DNA from: Marchantia polymorpha subsp. ruderalis
Taxonomy: Eukaryota; Streptophyta; Marchantiopsida; Marchantiales; Marchantiaceae
Assembly (NCBI GenBank): GCA_037833965.1
Contig: AP031353.1
Coordinates: 18,478,501 to 18,542,500 of the forward strand
Length of the DNA: 64,000 nucleotides
Reading direction: 5' to 3'
Shown: positions 54,938-64,000 of the stretch, in pieces
How the letters are laid out: each line of letters begins with the position of its first letter
How positions within the stretch are numbered: position 1 is the first letter of the stretch
Notes under the pieces: model-generated
The model's input: the letters and a program-made list of their open reading frames with translations, nothing else
What the model was told of the DNA's origin: nothing
Databases searched by the model: none
Program-made: the position numbers and the translations under genes

Positions 54938-55887
54938 TCTAATAACCCACCAAAGGCTAAAACTGCAGTATAGCAGCAAAAAGGTCAAACCCACAGGGAC
55001 AGAGGCAACCCACAGAGTACAAAGTGTCACGTTTTAACAGACTATTGAAGAGTTTGAATTCTCAGGCGACTTTCACTCCTAGAAATACTGCATGTGCTCA
55101 ACTCGGAGGTCACTCGGAGAACGCACAGTGCAGCGTAGTTCACCCCAACACACACCTGAAACTAGAAAAGCACAACTCAGAGGCCGATTAGGACCTCCAC
55201 TTAAGGTTAGGGGGGAAAGTTTCTCAAGAGTACGCTTAGAGGACCTGCAGGTAGTCGCCCAACTCCGAATTGACAACCCTTCCACTAGTTACTAGTGCAG
55301 GGCATCCGGGTTGGACTGCCTACTTCGGATGCGGTACCTTCGTCAAACCGAAGTCACTCTCACGCGGTGAACAACACACTCAACTCACAAAACGCGCAGA
55401 GAATACAGAAATCCGAACTGAGGAACTAAGTTGAGAAAAGATCCAGTGTCACAACTTAACAGTCTATTGACGAGTTTGAATTCTCATGCACTAGTCATTC
55501 CCAGAAATACTACAGAGTTAGAGGCTACCCCCGAAGGCGCCTCAAGCAGCGTACAGCCTGAATTTACAACCAAGGCTTACTCGAAGTAACAAAAATTCAC
55601 TTTGGCATTCAGGGGGAAAAATCCCGAAGGAGTACAAACAGGAAAAATCGTCCGAAGGTGTAAGTCCGAACTGCTCAGGTTCTAACTAGACTACACTAGC
55701 TCAAAACAATCGGACAAAGGACTTCGGCTGTAGGCTGCAGTAACTTCGACAATACTACAACTCCTCTTGCACGGTGACAAAACGCATTACACAAAAGCAC
55801 AGGAAACGAGTTCCTAAACTGAACTTCCGAAACTGGAAAATCCCCCAAGGCAAAACGCCTTGAACTACTTTATACACTCTAAGGTCT
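54938..55887 (-). mobile_element. R/L-family right region only (E14), reverse
   Basis: Starts TCTAATAACCCACC, the family right tip with one changed base. It runs through the full reverse right region, including a hairpin (CAAGGCAAAACGCCTTG near 55845) and TATA (near 55868), and stops after TCTAAGGTCT at 55887, where a left terminus of E15 begins. No ORF or left end belongs to it. Confidence 0.75.
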
Positions 55888-56779
55888 TGTGGGGCCTACT
55901 TTTTCGTTTTTCTTTAAAACTTAACAAAACATAAACATATTTGTGCAGAGGATAGGTATATGAGTTGGAAAGAGTAGTTTTATAGGAGTTATGATAGGAT
56001 CAATTAGAATTTGCCTACGGCCGAAGATCTTCGGGTCTTCGGCGCAACCTTTTCTGGATGTACGAAGAGCTGTGTCTTCGACGAAGACATTGGAATCAAT
56101 TTCAAATCACGCAATGGTCCGGACGACGTTCGCACGCGTTGGGAGTTCTATGAGGCGCGGAAGGAGGCGATGTTAGGGCTTCGAGGGTAAAGGCAGGACG
56201 AGGAGCCTTCGAGCCGACATTGCGATATCGAGCAAGAGCAAGCGAGCGAGAGTGAGAGAAGGCAAAATTGACCAAGCTTGCAAGTAGCGAAACGCAAATT
56301 GAAGATATGGCGCCCAAGAAGAGTGAGAAGGTGAGAAAATTGGTTCCTTGGAAGGTGCCTTATGAGGAATTGCGACCTTTCAGACGCAAGCTGAGCGAAC
56401 TGCGGCTTGAATTCCTTTCGTGGAATTGGAATTGCGTCTCGGCAAGTATCTGTAAGGAGGTATTGGACAAGAGCACGGCCAAAGGCTAGGAGCTCCGCGA
56501 TAATCCTATACTGTGGACTATCGAGCATTGGACGAAAGTGATGGGACCATGTGCGGGCAGCGACGAAGATCTTCTGTTCAAGAAGAATAGCGTAAGACTC
56601 TTGCGCGGGGAAGAATTCTCTTATGGGTCTCTCTTCGAGTCTGAGAGATAGGGATTGCGCTGGAGATCATGCACATCTTGCGACCGGCGCACACGACGTA
56701 GTGGCAAGTAGGGTTCTTCGAGCGAATCCTGAAGGGGAAAAGAGTCCACTGGGCAAGGATCTTTCACGATCTTCTCTAG
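55888..56779 (+). mobile_element. R/L-family copy E15, ancient, left part
   Basis: The left tip TGTGGGGCCTACTTTTTCG is a diverged version of the family terminus; the preceding GGTCT may be its TSD. It holds ORF remnants from 56288: LRLEFLSWNWNCVS, HWTKVMGPCAGSDEDLLF, EFSYGSLFES, then in another frame the equivalent of QVGFFERILKGKRVHWARIF. It is about as diverged as E13. Sequence of a younger subfamily takes over near 56780 without a visible right terminus. Confidence 0.65.
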
Positions 56780-56839
56780 GTGAATGCGTCCGATCGATGG
56801 ACGGGACTTCGAAAATGCGCGGGGAATTTCAAGAACGCG

Positions 56840-57762
56840 ATGTCGAAGGCGACGCAGCTGCGGATGATTCCGCTGAAGCTACCACAAATTGGGTTACGCG
56901 CCTTTGAGCACGAGCTGACTGCGGTGAAACTCGATTTCCTCCTGTGGGGATGGAATTGGGTGTGTCAAGACATGGTGCGCGAGTGGCAGAAGGGAAGGGA
57001 CCAACCTACGCGCGGATTCCGACCGCACGTAGAGCGATGGGACATCTGTGACTGGGAGCAGGTGCTGGGAAGATGCGCGGAAGAGGACGGCCACCTTCTA
57101 TTCGAGAGTGAAAGCATCAAGGTCACGAAGGAGGAGGAGATTTCCTTCGCGAACTTATTCAAAAGCAGCAAGTCTAGCAAGAACGGGTACAAGACCCGGG
57201 ACTACAAGGATCGCTACCGCAGAAATGTCACGGTAGCACTTCTTCAACTCTTGCAGCCGCACAGAACCACCTACATAACTTCTAGGCAAGTGGCATTCGT
57301 GAAGCTGGCGTTGGCCGGAGCTCCGAGTCACTGGGCTCGCATTCTGTGGAAGATAACGAGGCAGCATGCGTTCGAAGAGAAGGGTGGATCGATCAATCAC
57401 CTTTCCGCCTTCTTGATCAATTTCTATCGGTTGATGGGTTGTCTGACCGCGACCGAGTGGGTGCAATTTCCATTGCTGTCGCGCAGCAATCCGGGGCGGT
57501 ACGTGAAGGACGTTGAGGTCGACACCGACAAAGACGAGCCTCCTGCCTGCACGCCGCCAGCCCAACCGAGGGCCGAAGAAGAATCGCTCGCAGCACGAGT
57601 GCCGCGGAAGCGAAGATGGGAAGGAGTAGCAGAGAAGAGCCAGCAACGCAAGGATGCTGCTCTCAAACGGAAGCGGCCACTGGCAGAGCTCTGCAGTCGG
57701 CCTAAGCAGAAGGCACGCAGGCTCGTGTTGCCTGCAAGTAGCGCGGAGACGGGGCGTGCTGC
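56840..57762 (+). pseudogene. R/L-family ORF, N-terminal part (E16), cut by E7
   Basis: Open frame from MSKATQLRMIPLKLPQIGLR with the entire N-terminal domain: LDFLLWGWNWVCQDMV, WDICDWEQVLGRCAE, NGYKTRDYKDRYRR, GAPSHWARIL, INHLSAFLINFYR, VPRKRRW. It breaks at 57762 where E7 is inserted (flank GCTGC 57758-57762). The remainder would lie beyond the window. It is closest to E10. The domain is uninterrupted here, so the copy was young when hit. Confidence 0.8.
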
Positions 57763-57968
57763 TGTAATAACCCACCAAAGGCTAATACTGCAATATAGTG
57801 GTAGAAAGGTCGAACCCAAAGGGACAGAGGCAACACACAGAGTACAAAGTGTCACATTCAACAGACTATTGAGGAGTTTGAATTCTCAGGCGACTGTCAC
57901 TCCCAGAAATACTGCAAGTGTTCACTCAGAGCTCACTCGAAGGTCGCATAGTGTAGCGTAATTCACTC

Positions 57969-58005
<37 letters not shown>

Positions 58006-58798
58006 GAAACTACAGAAACACAACCCAGAGATCGGTTAGGACTTCTACTTAAGATTTCAGGAGGAAAGTCTCTCACGAATACACTCAACGAATCTGCGGG
58101 TAGTGACTTCCAACTCCGGCTTTTACAACCCTTCCACTAGTTTTTTGCTAGCGTAGGGAACCCGGATTGAACTTCCTACTTCGGATCGAAGTCACTCACA
58201 CGCGGTGAACAACACGCTCAACTCACAAAACGCGCAGAGAACACAGGTCCGCACGGAGAGACTCGACTAAGAAATGATCCAGTAGCACACCATAACAGTC
58301 TATTGAAGAGTTTGAATTCTTAGGGACTTGTCATTCCCAGAAATACTACAAGGGTTACCCTGAAGGCACCTGCTGCAGCGTAACCTGAATTTACAACCAA
58401 GGCTTACACGAAGTAGCAAAACTTCACTTTGGCATTTAGGGGAAAAATCCCGAAGGAGTACAATCAGGAACAATCACTCAAAAGTGTAAGGGGGAAACTG
58501 TTCAAGTATCTAACTCGTAACTGGCTCTGAGCATCGGCAATCACCCGCAGGTGTAGATCCGAACTACTCAAGTCTCTAACCAATGTACTAGCTCTAAAAA
58601 TTTGGCCGAAGGCCTTCATCTACTTAATGCGGACCGCCAAGGTGTAGCTCCTCTTGCGTGGTGATAGAACTAAGGACACAAACACGCAGAGAAAATGAGT
58701 TCCTGATCTGCACTTCCGAAACTGGAAAAATCCCAAGGCAAGACGCCTTGAACTACTTTATACCTTCTAAGTCCTAACTAACACTACACTGCATTACG

Positions 58799-59800
58799 CT
58801 ACGCACCTGCACGGAACCACGCTACACTACACTCCGCAAAACCTGTGCTTCGCCTTCTGCGCGACGGACTGCCGCGCACTAACTCCCTACCCTGCCAGTC
58901 TTCCGCTCGACTACGCAGTCCCAACCGCCGCAACACCGCAGAAACCTCCGTCTCTAGAGTGGCCATGGTGTCCCACGACTTCGACAGAAACGAATCCAGC
59001 TTCTTCGCCACTCGCCGCCGGCTCCGACTGTCACCTGACAACAACCCCGCCGTACGAAGCTCTAACTCGCGCAGTGTGAGTTTCTCCTGCGCCGCCACCT
59101 CCCAGTGGGCGTAACCTCTGAGACAGTGGGTGACTCACCTCGCCAATTCTTCCTTCGTGTGATCTGCCTCCCGCCGGCGATCGTCTTCAACTACAACCAA
59201 CTGCAATTCGGCCTCCGCACGCTGCGCTCTCAATTCCCCGCACTTGGATTGCAGTCTGCGGATTAATTCTTTATCCGCATGCCGTGCAAGCTAACACTGC
59301 TCTAACAACCGTGTCTGTCGCACAAGCTCCTCTGACAAAATTCGGTTCTGAGCCTGCTCAGAATCTAGCTCCTCGCTAACTTCGCCTTTGCCTTAGCGAA
59401 ATCCTCGAGCTTCTCATCCTTCGTCCTGTCGAGAGCCTTATACATCTTCTTAGTGAGGTTGAGGTGACCCCACAAGCAATCATGCCTCTCCCGCATATCC
59501 TTAAGTTCCTGATCCACACGGGCCAACAACTTGCTGGTGTGGACTTTAGTGCGGGTCTGTCGTTTCACTAATTTGACGTAGGACCCAGGCTGGCGGGGGT
59601 CTGCGTACTTCTCCACTTTGCGATCCAGGTACCTCAACATAGGTACCACCTGCTCGCAGAGCGCCGCCGTCGGCGTGCCTGCCACTGACTGCTCCTCCTC
59701 CTCAGATGATTCCGAACCCGACACGGATTCCGTCGATCCTCCTTCTTCGTCATCCTCCGAATTGAGGATTTCGGTCGCCACTAAATTCGTCGGCGACTGT
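58799..59800 (-). pseudogene. R/L-family ORF in E7, C-terminal half
   Basis: Reverse frames: SPTNLVATEILNSEDDEEGG, acidic run, MLRYLDRKVEKYADP, KLVKRQTRTKVHTSKLLA, coiled coil, LTLRELELRTAG, RRLGLRSRAEDW and RRRRSTG. Interrupted near 59370 and again before 59100. Intermediate between the E1 and E10 subfamilies. It continues upstream across E8 at 63649-63952 (DILQPRTGQ joins SPTNLVATEIL). Confidence 0.75.
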
Positions 59801-62800
59801 TGTGGTAACACACTTTTTGTTTTTTTTGCAGAATTTAAACAATTTTAGAAAACAAGTACCGAAGCAGTGTCTGTAGTTAGGAAATGGTACGATAAATAGA
59901 ATGGATTGAGGAGATCGTCATGAGGTCACGAAGAATCGCGAAGTTGGACGTACCAGCGCCAAATGCCTTCGGCGCCTTTGGCAAGATCTCCTTTGCTGAG
60001 GTGTCTCTACTCACGCGCTTCCAGCGTTTAGGGAAGATACGCTTCCGGCACAAACACCTCCGGAGGAAATCTCGCTGAAGACGTCAGAAGCCGGCTAGGA
60101 CCTCTGAAGGCTTCCGACCATGAGTGCTCCTTCGGCGATGCGCCGCTAGCGCGGGAGGAAAAACCTTCATAACGATCAGGATTCACGGTAGTTCCAGTTG
60201 GTGGAGGTCGCATTGGAAAGAGCTCGGAACGCTCGTTCTAACGAGCCCAAGAGCGCCGGAGATGGATCAGGGACGAAGAAGTTATGAGCGTCGGAAAACT
60301 CGCATCCGGACATGCGCTGTTCGTGCTAGGGTTCACCGTCGGAACGGACTTCCGTACGCCTTCGGCGATGCGCCTTCGGCGGAACCACGCGCTCATGGGA
60401 GGAGATCAACTCAGAGGCGGAAGCGCCTTCGGCGGCTGCGCAACGGAAGAGAAGCGCCGGCCGGATGTACGCCTCCGACGTGGCGCGGATAGACGGGTGC
60501 GCTGGCATGATTTGCGCCGGCGGGATATGCGCCGTCGGCAATAGGCGGGGCAGAACGGACAAAACAAGTGGTACGAATACGCGCCGGCGTAATTTGCGCC
60601 GACTTGATGTGCGCCTCCAGCGAGGCGCCGACGGGGAAGGAATACGCCAGCGGCGATATGCCTCCGGCGATGGACAGGTTAGGAAAAGACAACATAGTCG
60701 ACGCATACACTGCGGCGAACTCGAGTCCGGAAGACGGCGCCGAACTCGAGTCCGGAAGACGATGGCGGCGGGAGAATTCAACGTTCACGCATGCGAATGC
60801 GCGCAGTGCGGAGACGCGAATTCGAGCATGCGAGGGAGAACCGTTAGGCCGTATAGCCGGCTGCGTAATTGTAACCAGTAAAAACGTTGGACGATCTTGA
60901 ATTTGGAGAAGAAAAGACTGCTCTCCAATCTCATTCTCTCATTCTTGATTGTAAGTTTTCCAACTTCCAAGATTTTGCGCAAGGGCGGAGAGACCTGCAG
61001 AGAGAAGAGAGAGTGCGGAGACGCTTTACCTTGCAGCGAGTTTGCGAGCAGCGAAGTTGTGCGCGCAAGAGAAGAGAGAGCGATTTCAGTCAGTGTCTGA
61101 GCGGCCGACGCGCAGCGGCGATTGTAAGAGAGCGAGCGGAAGGGAGAACGTCTGTGTGTTTGCAGGAACAGCCAGAAAGATGTCGAAGGTCCCCCAGCTA
61201 CGAGTGTCTCCACTCAGAGTGCCGCAGATCGGTCTGCGCGCATTCCAAGATGTGCTCACAAGGCTGAAGCTTGACTTCCTCCTGTGGGGATGGAACTGGA
61301 CATGTCCGGAGATGGTGCGCGAGTACCTGCAGGAGAGACACAAGCCCTCGCGCGGATTCCGCCCACATCCAGAGAGGTGGGACATTTGTGACTGGGCGCA
61401 GGTGTTGATAAGGTGTGCCGGCGAGGAAGGGTTTCTCCTCTTCGAGGCCGATAGCGTGAAGGTGTCCAAGGAGGAAGAAATCTCCTACAATGATCTTTTC
61501 AAAGTTGCCAGGCATCCCAAGAACGGTTTCCGGACACGGGATTACAAAGATCGATTGCGGAGAAATGTCGCGACTGCATTGTTGCAGATATTGCAGCCGA
61601 CCAAGACCGCTTACATGCATGGTTGGCAAGTAGGATTTGTGGAGCTAGTGTTGTCAGGAGCTCCAGTTCATTGGGCACGGCTCCTGTGGAAGGTGACGCG
61701 CCAACATGCGCAAGAAGAGAGAGGAGGAACCCTCAATCATCTTTCGCCTTACCTGATTGTGTTTTATCGGGCGATGGGATGTTTGACAAATTCAGAGCGG
61801 ACACGGTTTCCGCTGCTGACCCGGAGTTATCCAGGTAGATACTTGCGGGAGGCCGAAGTAGACACGGATCCGGACGAGGCACTTGCCAGTCCAACTCCGG
61901 CTCCGCCTCCAGCAAGAGCAGCAGAAGAGCGTCGAAGTGAGCGCGCTCCGCGAAAGCGGAAATGGGATGAGAGACCTGAGGACAGGCAGCCGGAAGCTCC
62001 CGCTGCGCCGACTCGGAGTCGGCCAACCAACGAGCCTCACACCCGGCCAAAACAGAGGGCACGCAAAGTGCCAACTAGCACTGAGGAGACCGGGCGTACT
62101 CCAGTCCGGTGGAGTATCCTGCCCACGCAGGAGGAGATAATCGCGCAGATTCTGGGGAAGTCGGCGAACACCTCTGCGCAGAAGGCACCGATGCCTTCAG
62201 AAGAAGATAGGCGAACTGACAGTCGGCCGACTGCGAGTCGGGCAACTGAAGGTCGGCCAACTGATGTACGGCCAACTGAGCAGCGCGTTGAACCGGATAG
62301 CAGGCCAGAAGCAGAAGGCAGTTTGGCTGACGAGCCAACAACCCTCAGAGGGTCGTCTTCGGCAGAAGGCGCTTCTGGGAAAACGCCGCCAGCAAGCAGG
62401 CCAAGTGGAGTGAAGACGCGCAGGGTAGATCCGACCGCCAGTCGGACAATTGCTAGTCGGCCGACTGCGAGTCGGTTAACTGAAGGTCGGCCAGATTCGC
62501 CGACTGCGAGACGGATAGAGTCGGCGACCATTGTGCAGCCGCCTTCGGCGGACACACCTCCGGCGAAGACACCTTCCGCGCGGATCGCGCCGGAAGAGCA
62601 GGCAGCAGAAGCGGGCGGTGCAAAGGTGACAAAAGTCACTGCGGCGTCGACCCCTTCGGGAACCGAAGGGGGAGCCGGAACAGGGGCTCAAGCAGTGGGA
62701 TCCCCCACTGCCTTGGATATTTTAGCAGGGAGTGGAGCGGCAGTCGCGGCGGAAGCTGCCGCGCGCCATAGTTCCAGGGAGTCGCCAAGGGATTCGGTGG

Positions 62801-63648
62801 CGACTGAAATCCTCAAAACGGAGGATGAGACGAGTTCGGAAGAGCAAGAAGCGGACTTTGTGCAGAAAATGCCAACAGGGGTATTGTGCGAGCAGATAGT
62901 CCCACTCCTGCGATATTTGGATCGCAAGACATCCAAGTACTCGGGTTCCGGAAAACCGCAGTCTTATGTGGAGATTGTCAAGCACAGGACGAGGAGCAAG
63001 GTGGCCACTTGGGCTTCTAGGTGCCAAACATTGCAGGATAGGTATACTGCCCTCCGACAGCACCTGGCGATCACGCAGAGGCTACACCAAACCCTGCAAC
63101 AACAGAGGGAGGATGCAGCAACGAAAGCCCAGGCAGATGCCGAGCTAATGCGGGCAAAGATCGAGTCGGAATTGCAGGAAGAGCGGAGACAAAACCGCAT
63201 CTTAACAGAGGAGCTTGCGCGCCAGAAGCGCGCATTAGAAGAAAGTCAAAGTACACGCAAGGAGGATGAGGAGTTGTTGCGCAACTTGCAATCCGAGTGC
63301 GCGGATTTGAGGGCGCAGCGCGCAGATGCGGAAATGCAGCTAGCAGAGGTGGAAGGCAGGTGCCGGACGCGAGAAGAGTTGGCGGCGCGGGTGACTCATT
63401 GTCTAAAAGGATACGCCCATTGGGAGGTGGCAGCTTAAGAGAAGATCACACTCAGGGAGTCGAGCATCCTCCGAGTGACCTCCGAGTCGAGCACTGCAGT
63501 ATTTCTGGGAGTGACAGTCGCCTGAGAATTCAAACTCTACAAAAGTCTGTTAAACGTGACACTTTTTACTCTGTGGGTTGCCTCTGTCCTTGTGAGTTTG
63601 ATCTTTTTACCACCATACTGCAGTTTTAGCCTTTGGTGGGTTATTACA
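59801..63648 (+). mobile_element. R/L-family copy E8, 3,848 bp, TSD ACTGT, inside E7
   Basis: Left tip TGTGGTAACACACTTTTTG at 59801, right tip at 63648, ACTGT at 59796-59800 and 63649-63653. E4/E8 subfamily, with one hairpin module (60206). About 1.1 kb is missing: the ORF tail and the first half of the right region (TATA and hairpin included), joined at GGGAGT|CGAGCATCC near 63460. So it keeps both termini but has lost the putative promoter. Confidence 0.92.
61180..63438 (+). CDS. R/L-family ORF in E8, open but C-terminally truncated
   Basis: 752 codons open from MSKVPQLRVSPLRVPQIGLR; an in-frame Met also lies at 61042. It has an intact N-terminal domain (LDFLLWGWNWTCPEMVREY, WDICDWAQVLIRCAG, NGFRTRDYKDRLRR, GAPVHWARLL, LNHLSPYLIVFYR), PRKRKW, the repeat-rich middle (SRPTASR units), MATEIL-equivalent VATEILKTEDE, LLRYLDRKTSKYSG, and a long coiled coil ending YAHWEVAA. 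It ends at TAA (63436-63438), where E4 has CAA, just before a deletion removes the tail. It is the best-preserved member of its subfamily and the reference for the stops in E4. Confidence 0.75.
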   Translation: MSKVPQLRVSPLRVPQIGLRAFQDVLTRLKLDFLLWGWNWTCPEMVREYLQERHKPSRGFRPHPERWDICDWAQVLIRCAGEEGFLLFEADSVKVSKEEEISYNDLFKVARHPKNGFRTRDYKDRLRRNVATALLQILQPTKTAYMHGWQVGFVELVLSGAPVHWARLLWKVTRQHAQEERGGTLNHLSPYLIVFYRAMGCLTNSERTRFPLLTRSYPGRYLREAEVDTDPDEALASPTPAPPPARAAEERRSERAPRKRKWDERPEDRQPEAPAAPTRSRPTNEPHTRPKQRARKVPTSTEETGRTPVRWSILPTQEEIIAQILGKSANTSAQKAPMPSEEDRRTDSRPTASRATEGRPTDVRPTEQRVEPDSRPEAEGSLADEPTTLRGSSSAEGASGKTPPASRPSGVKTRRVDPTASRTIASRPTASRLTEGRPDSPTARRIESATIVQPPSADTPPAKTPSARIAPEEQAAEAGGAKVTKVTAASTPSGTEGGAGTGAQAVGSPTALDILAGSGAAVAAEAAARHSSRESPRDSVATEILKTEDETSSEEQEADFVQKMPTGVLCEQIVPLLRYLDRKTSKYSGSGKPQSYVEIVKHRTRSKVATWASRCQTLQDRYTALRQHLAITQRLHQTLQQQREDAATKAQADAELMRAKIESELQEERRQNRILTEELARQKRALEESQSTRKEDEELLRNLQSECADLRAQRADAEMQLAEVEGRCRTREELAARVTHCLKGYAHWEVAA

Positions 63649-64000
63649 ACTGTCCTGTGCGTGGCTGCAAAATGTCTGTGTCCTCTGCAACCATTGTTGC
63701 CCCTGCAGCCTCGCTGCTCCCTGCCAGAATGTCCAAGGCGGTGGGTGAATGCGATTGTGCCAAATTCACTTCGCCCGCCCGCCCGGCTTCTGCTAACTCC
63801 TCATCGCCGCAGGCGTCTACCGCCGAAGGTGATCGTGCGGAATGTGTCTGCGCGGAATGTAATTGTGCATCGCACACACGAATTTCCTCCTTCCGACAGT
63901 CAATCGGCTCCTCCATTAGATCCCGCTCCTTCGATCGGTCCCGCTCCTCCATTAGGTTCTGCGCCCGGGATGCGTCCTGCCTATGCGTAGGCGCAATCGT
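63649..64000 (-). pseudogene. R/L-family ORF in E7, middle part, off the window edge
   Basis: Reverse-strand frame with SPTALDILAGSSEAAGATMV and DILQPRTGQ, the stretch that precedes VATEIL in intact copies. It meets the E8 insertion at 63653. The upstream part, rich in Arg/Glu and Pro/Ser, continues past base 64000. Confidence 0.7.

Larger units (their letters stand above)
57763..64000 (-). mobile_element. R/L-family copy E7, reverse, interrupted by E8, runs off the window
   Basis: Right tip TGTAATAACCCACC at 57763. The right region reaches to about 58797 with a long (CA)n tract (about 57966-58002). The ORF remnant spans 58799-59800, then E8 intervenes, and the ORF continues at 63649-64000. 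The left tip is outside the window, so only the left TSD copy (GCTGC) can be seen. Confidence 0.85.

Overview
The window reads as nuclear DNA of a non-seed land plant, most likely a bryophyte of the liverwort type. The main evidence is a minus-strand gene that couples an alpha/beta-hydrolase domain (GHSYGG nucleophile elbow, GTPHRG) to an NB-ARC domain (GMGGIGKTT P-loop, LLLVLDDID, GLPL). That is the hydrolase-NBS-LRR (HNL) class of immune receptor described from liverworts. Spliced exons, a Ty3/gypsy retroelement and deep transposon nesting also fit a plant. The species cannot be fixed from the sequence.

Layout. (1) 1-11.4 kb, AT-rich and gene-like: an HNL gene whose 5' part lies in a near-perfect 2,119-bp tandem duplication (about 126-4363), then a decayed plus-strand hydrolase-armadillo pseudogene (about 6903-9985), with unassigned spacer around them. 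(2) 11.4-64 kb, GC-rich and almost entirely mobile DNA: one degenerate Ty3/gypsy element (16643 to about 24672) and at least a dozen copies or fragments of one repeat family, called the R/L family here because the name is only a label.

The R/L family starts TGTGGTAACMCAC..., ends ...GTGGGTTATTACA, makes 5-bp target duplications (seven complete pairs found: ATAAC, AAAGT, GTCTA, AAAGG, GCACT, TACAG, ACTGT) and in full-length copies (about 5.3-5.4 kb) carries one long ORF. I do not recognise that ORF. It has a conserved N-terminal domain, a Pro/Ser/Arg-rich repetitive middle, a conserved 'LLRYLDRK..KYADP' block, a coiled coil and an Arg-rich tail. No reverse transcriptase, transposase or integrase is visible. 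A TATA box with a small hairpin downstream of it lies about 1 kb before the right end. The two ends of a copy are not direct repeats, so each copy looks either like a solo giant LTR with an ORF in its U3-like part or like a DNA transposon with short inverted ends.

Nesting: E6 sits in E9; E1 sits in E11; E4 and E3 sit in E5, E2 sits in E3, and E5 sits in decayed E13 (four levels); E8 sits in E7, which sits in E16. Removing each inner copy and one TSD rejoins the host copy exactly. Internal stops are mainly C-to-T type changes, as expected for methylated, silenced plant repeats. No gene in the right 50 kb appears to serve the host.
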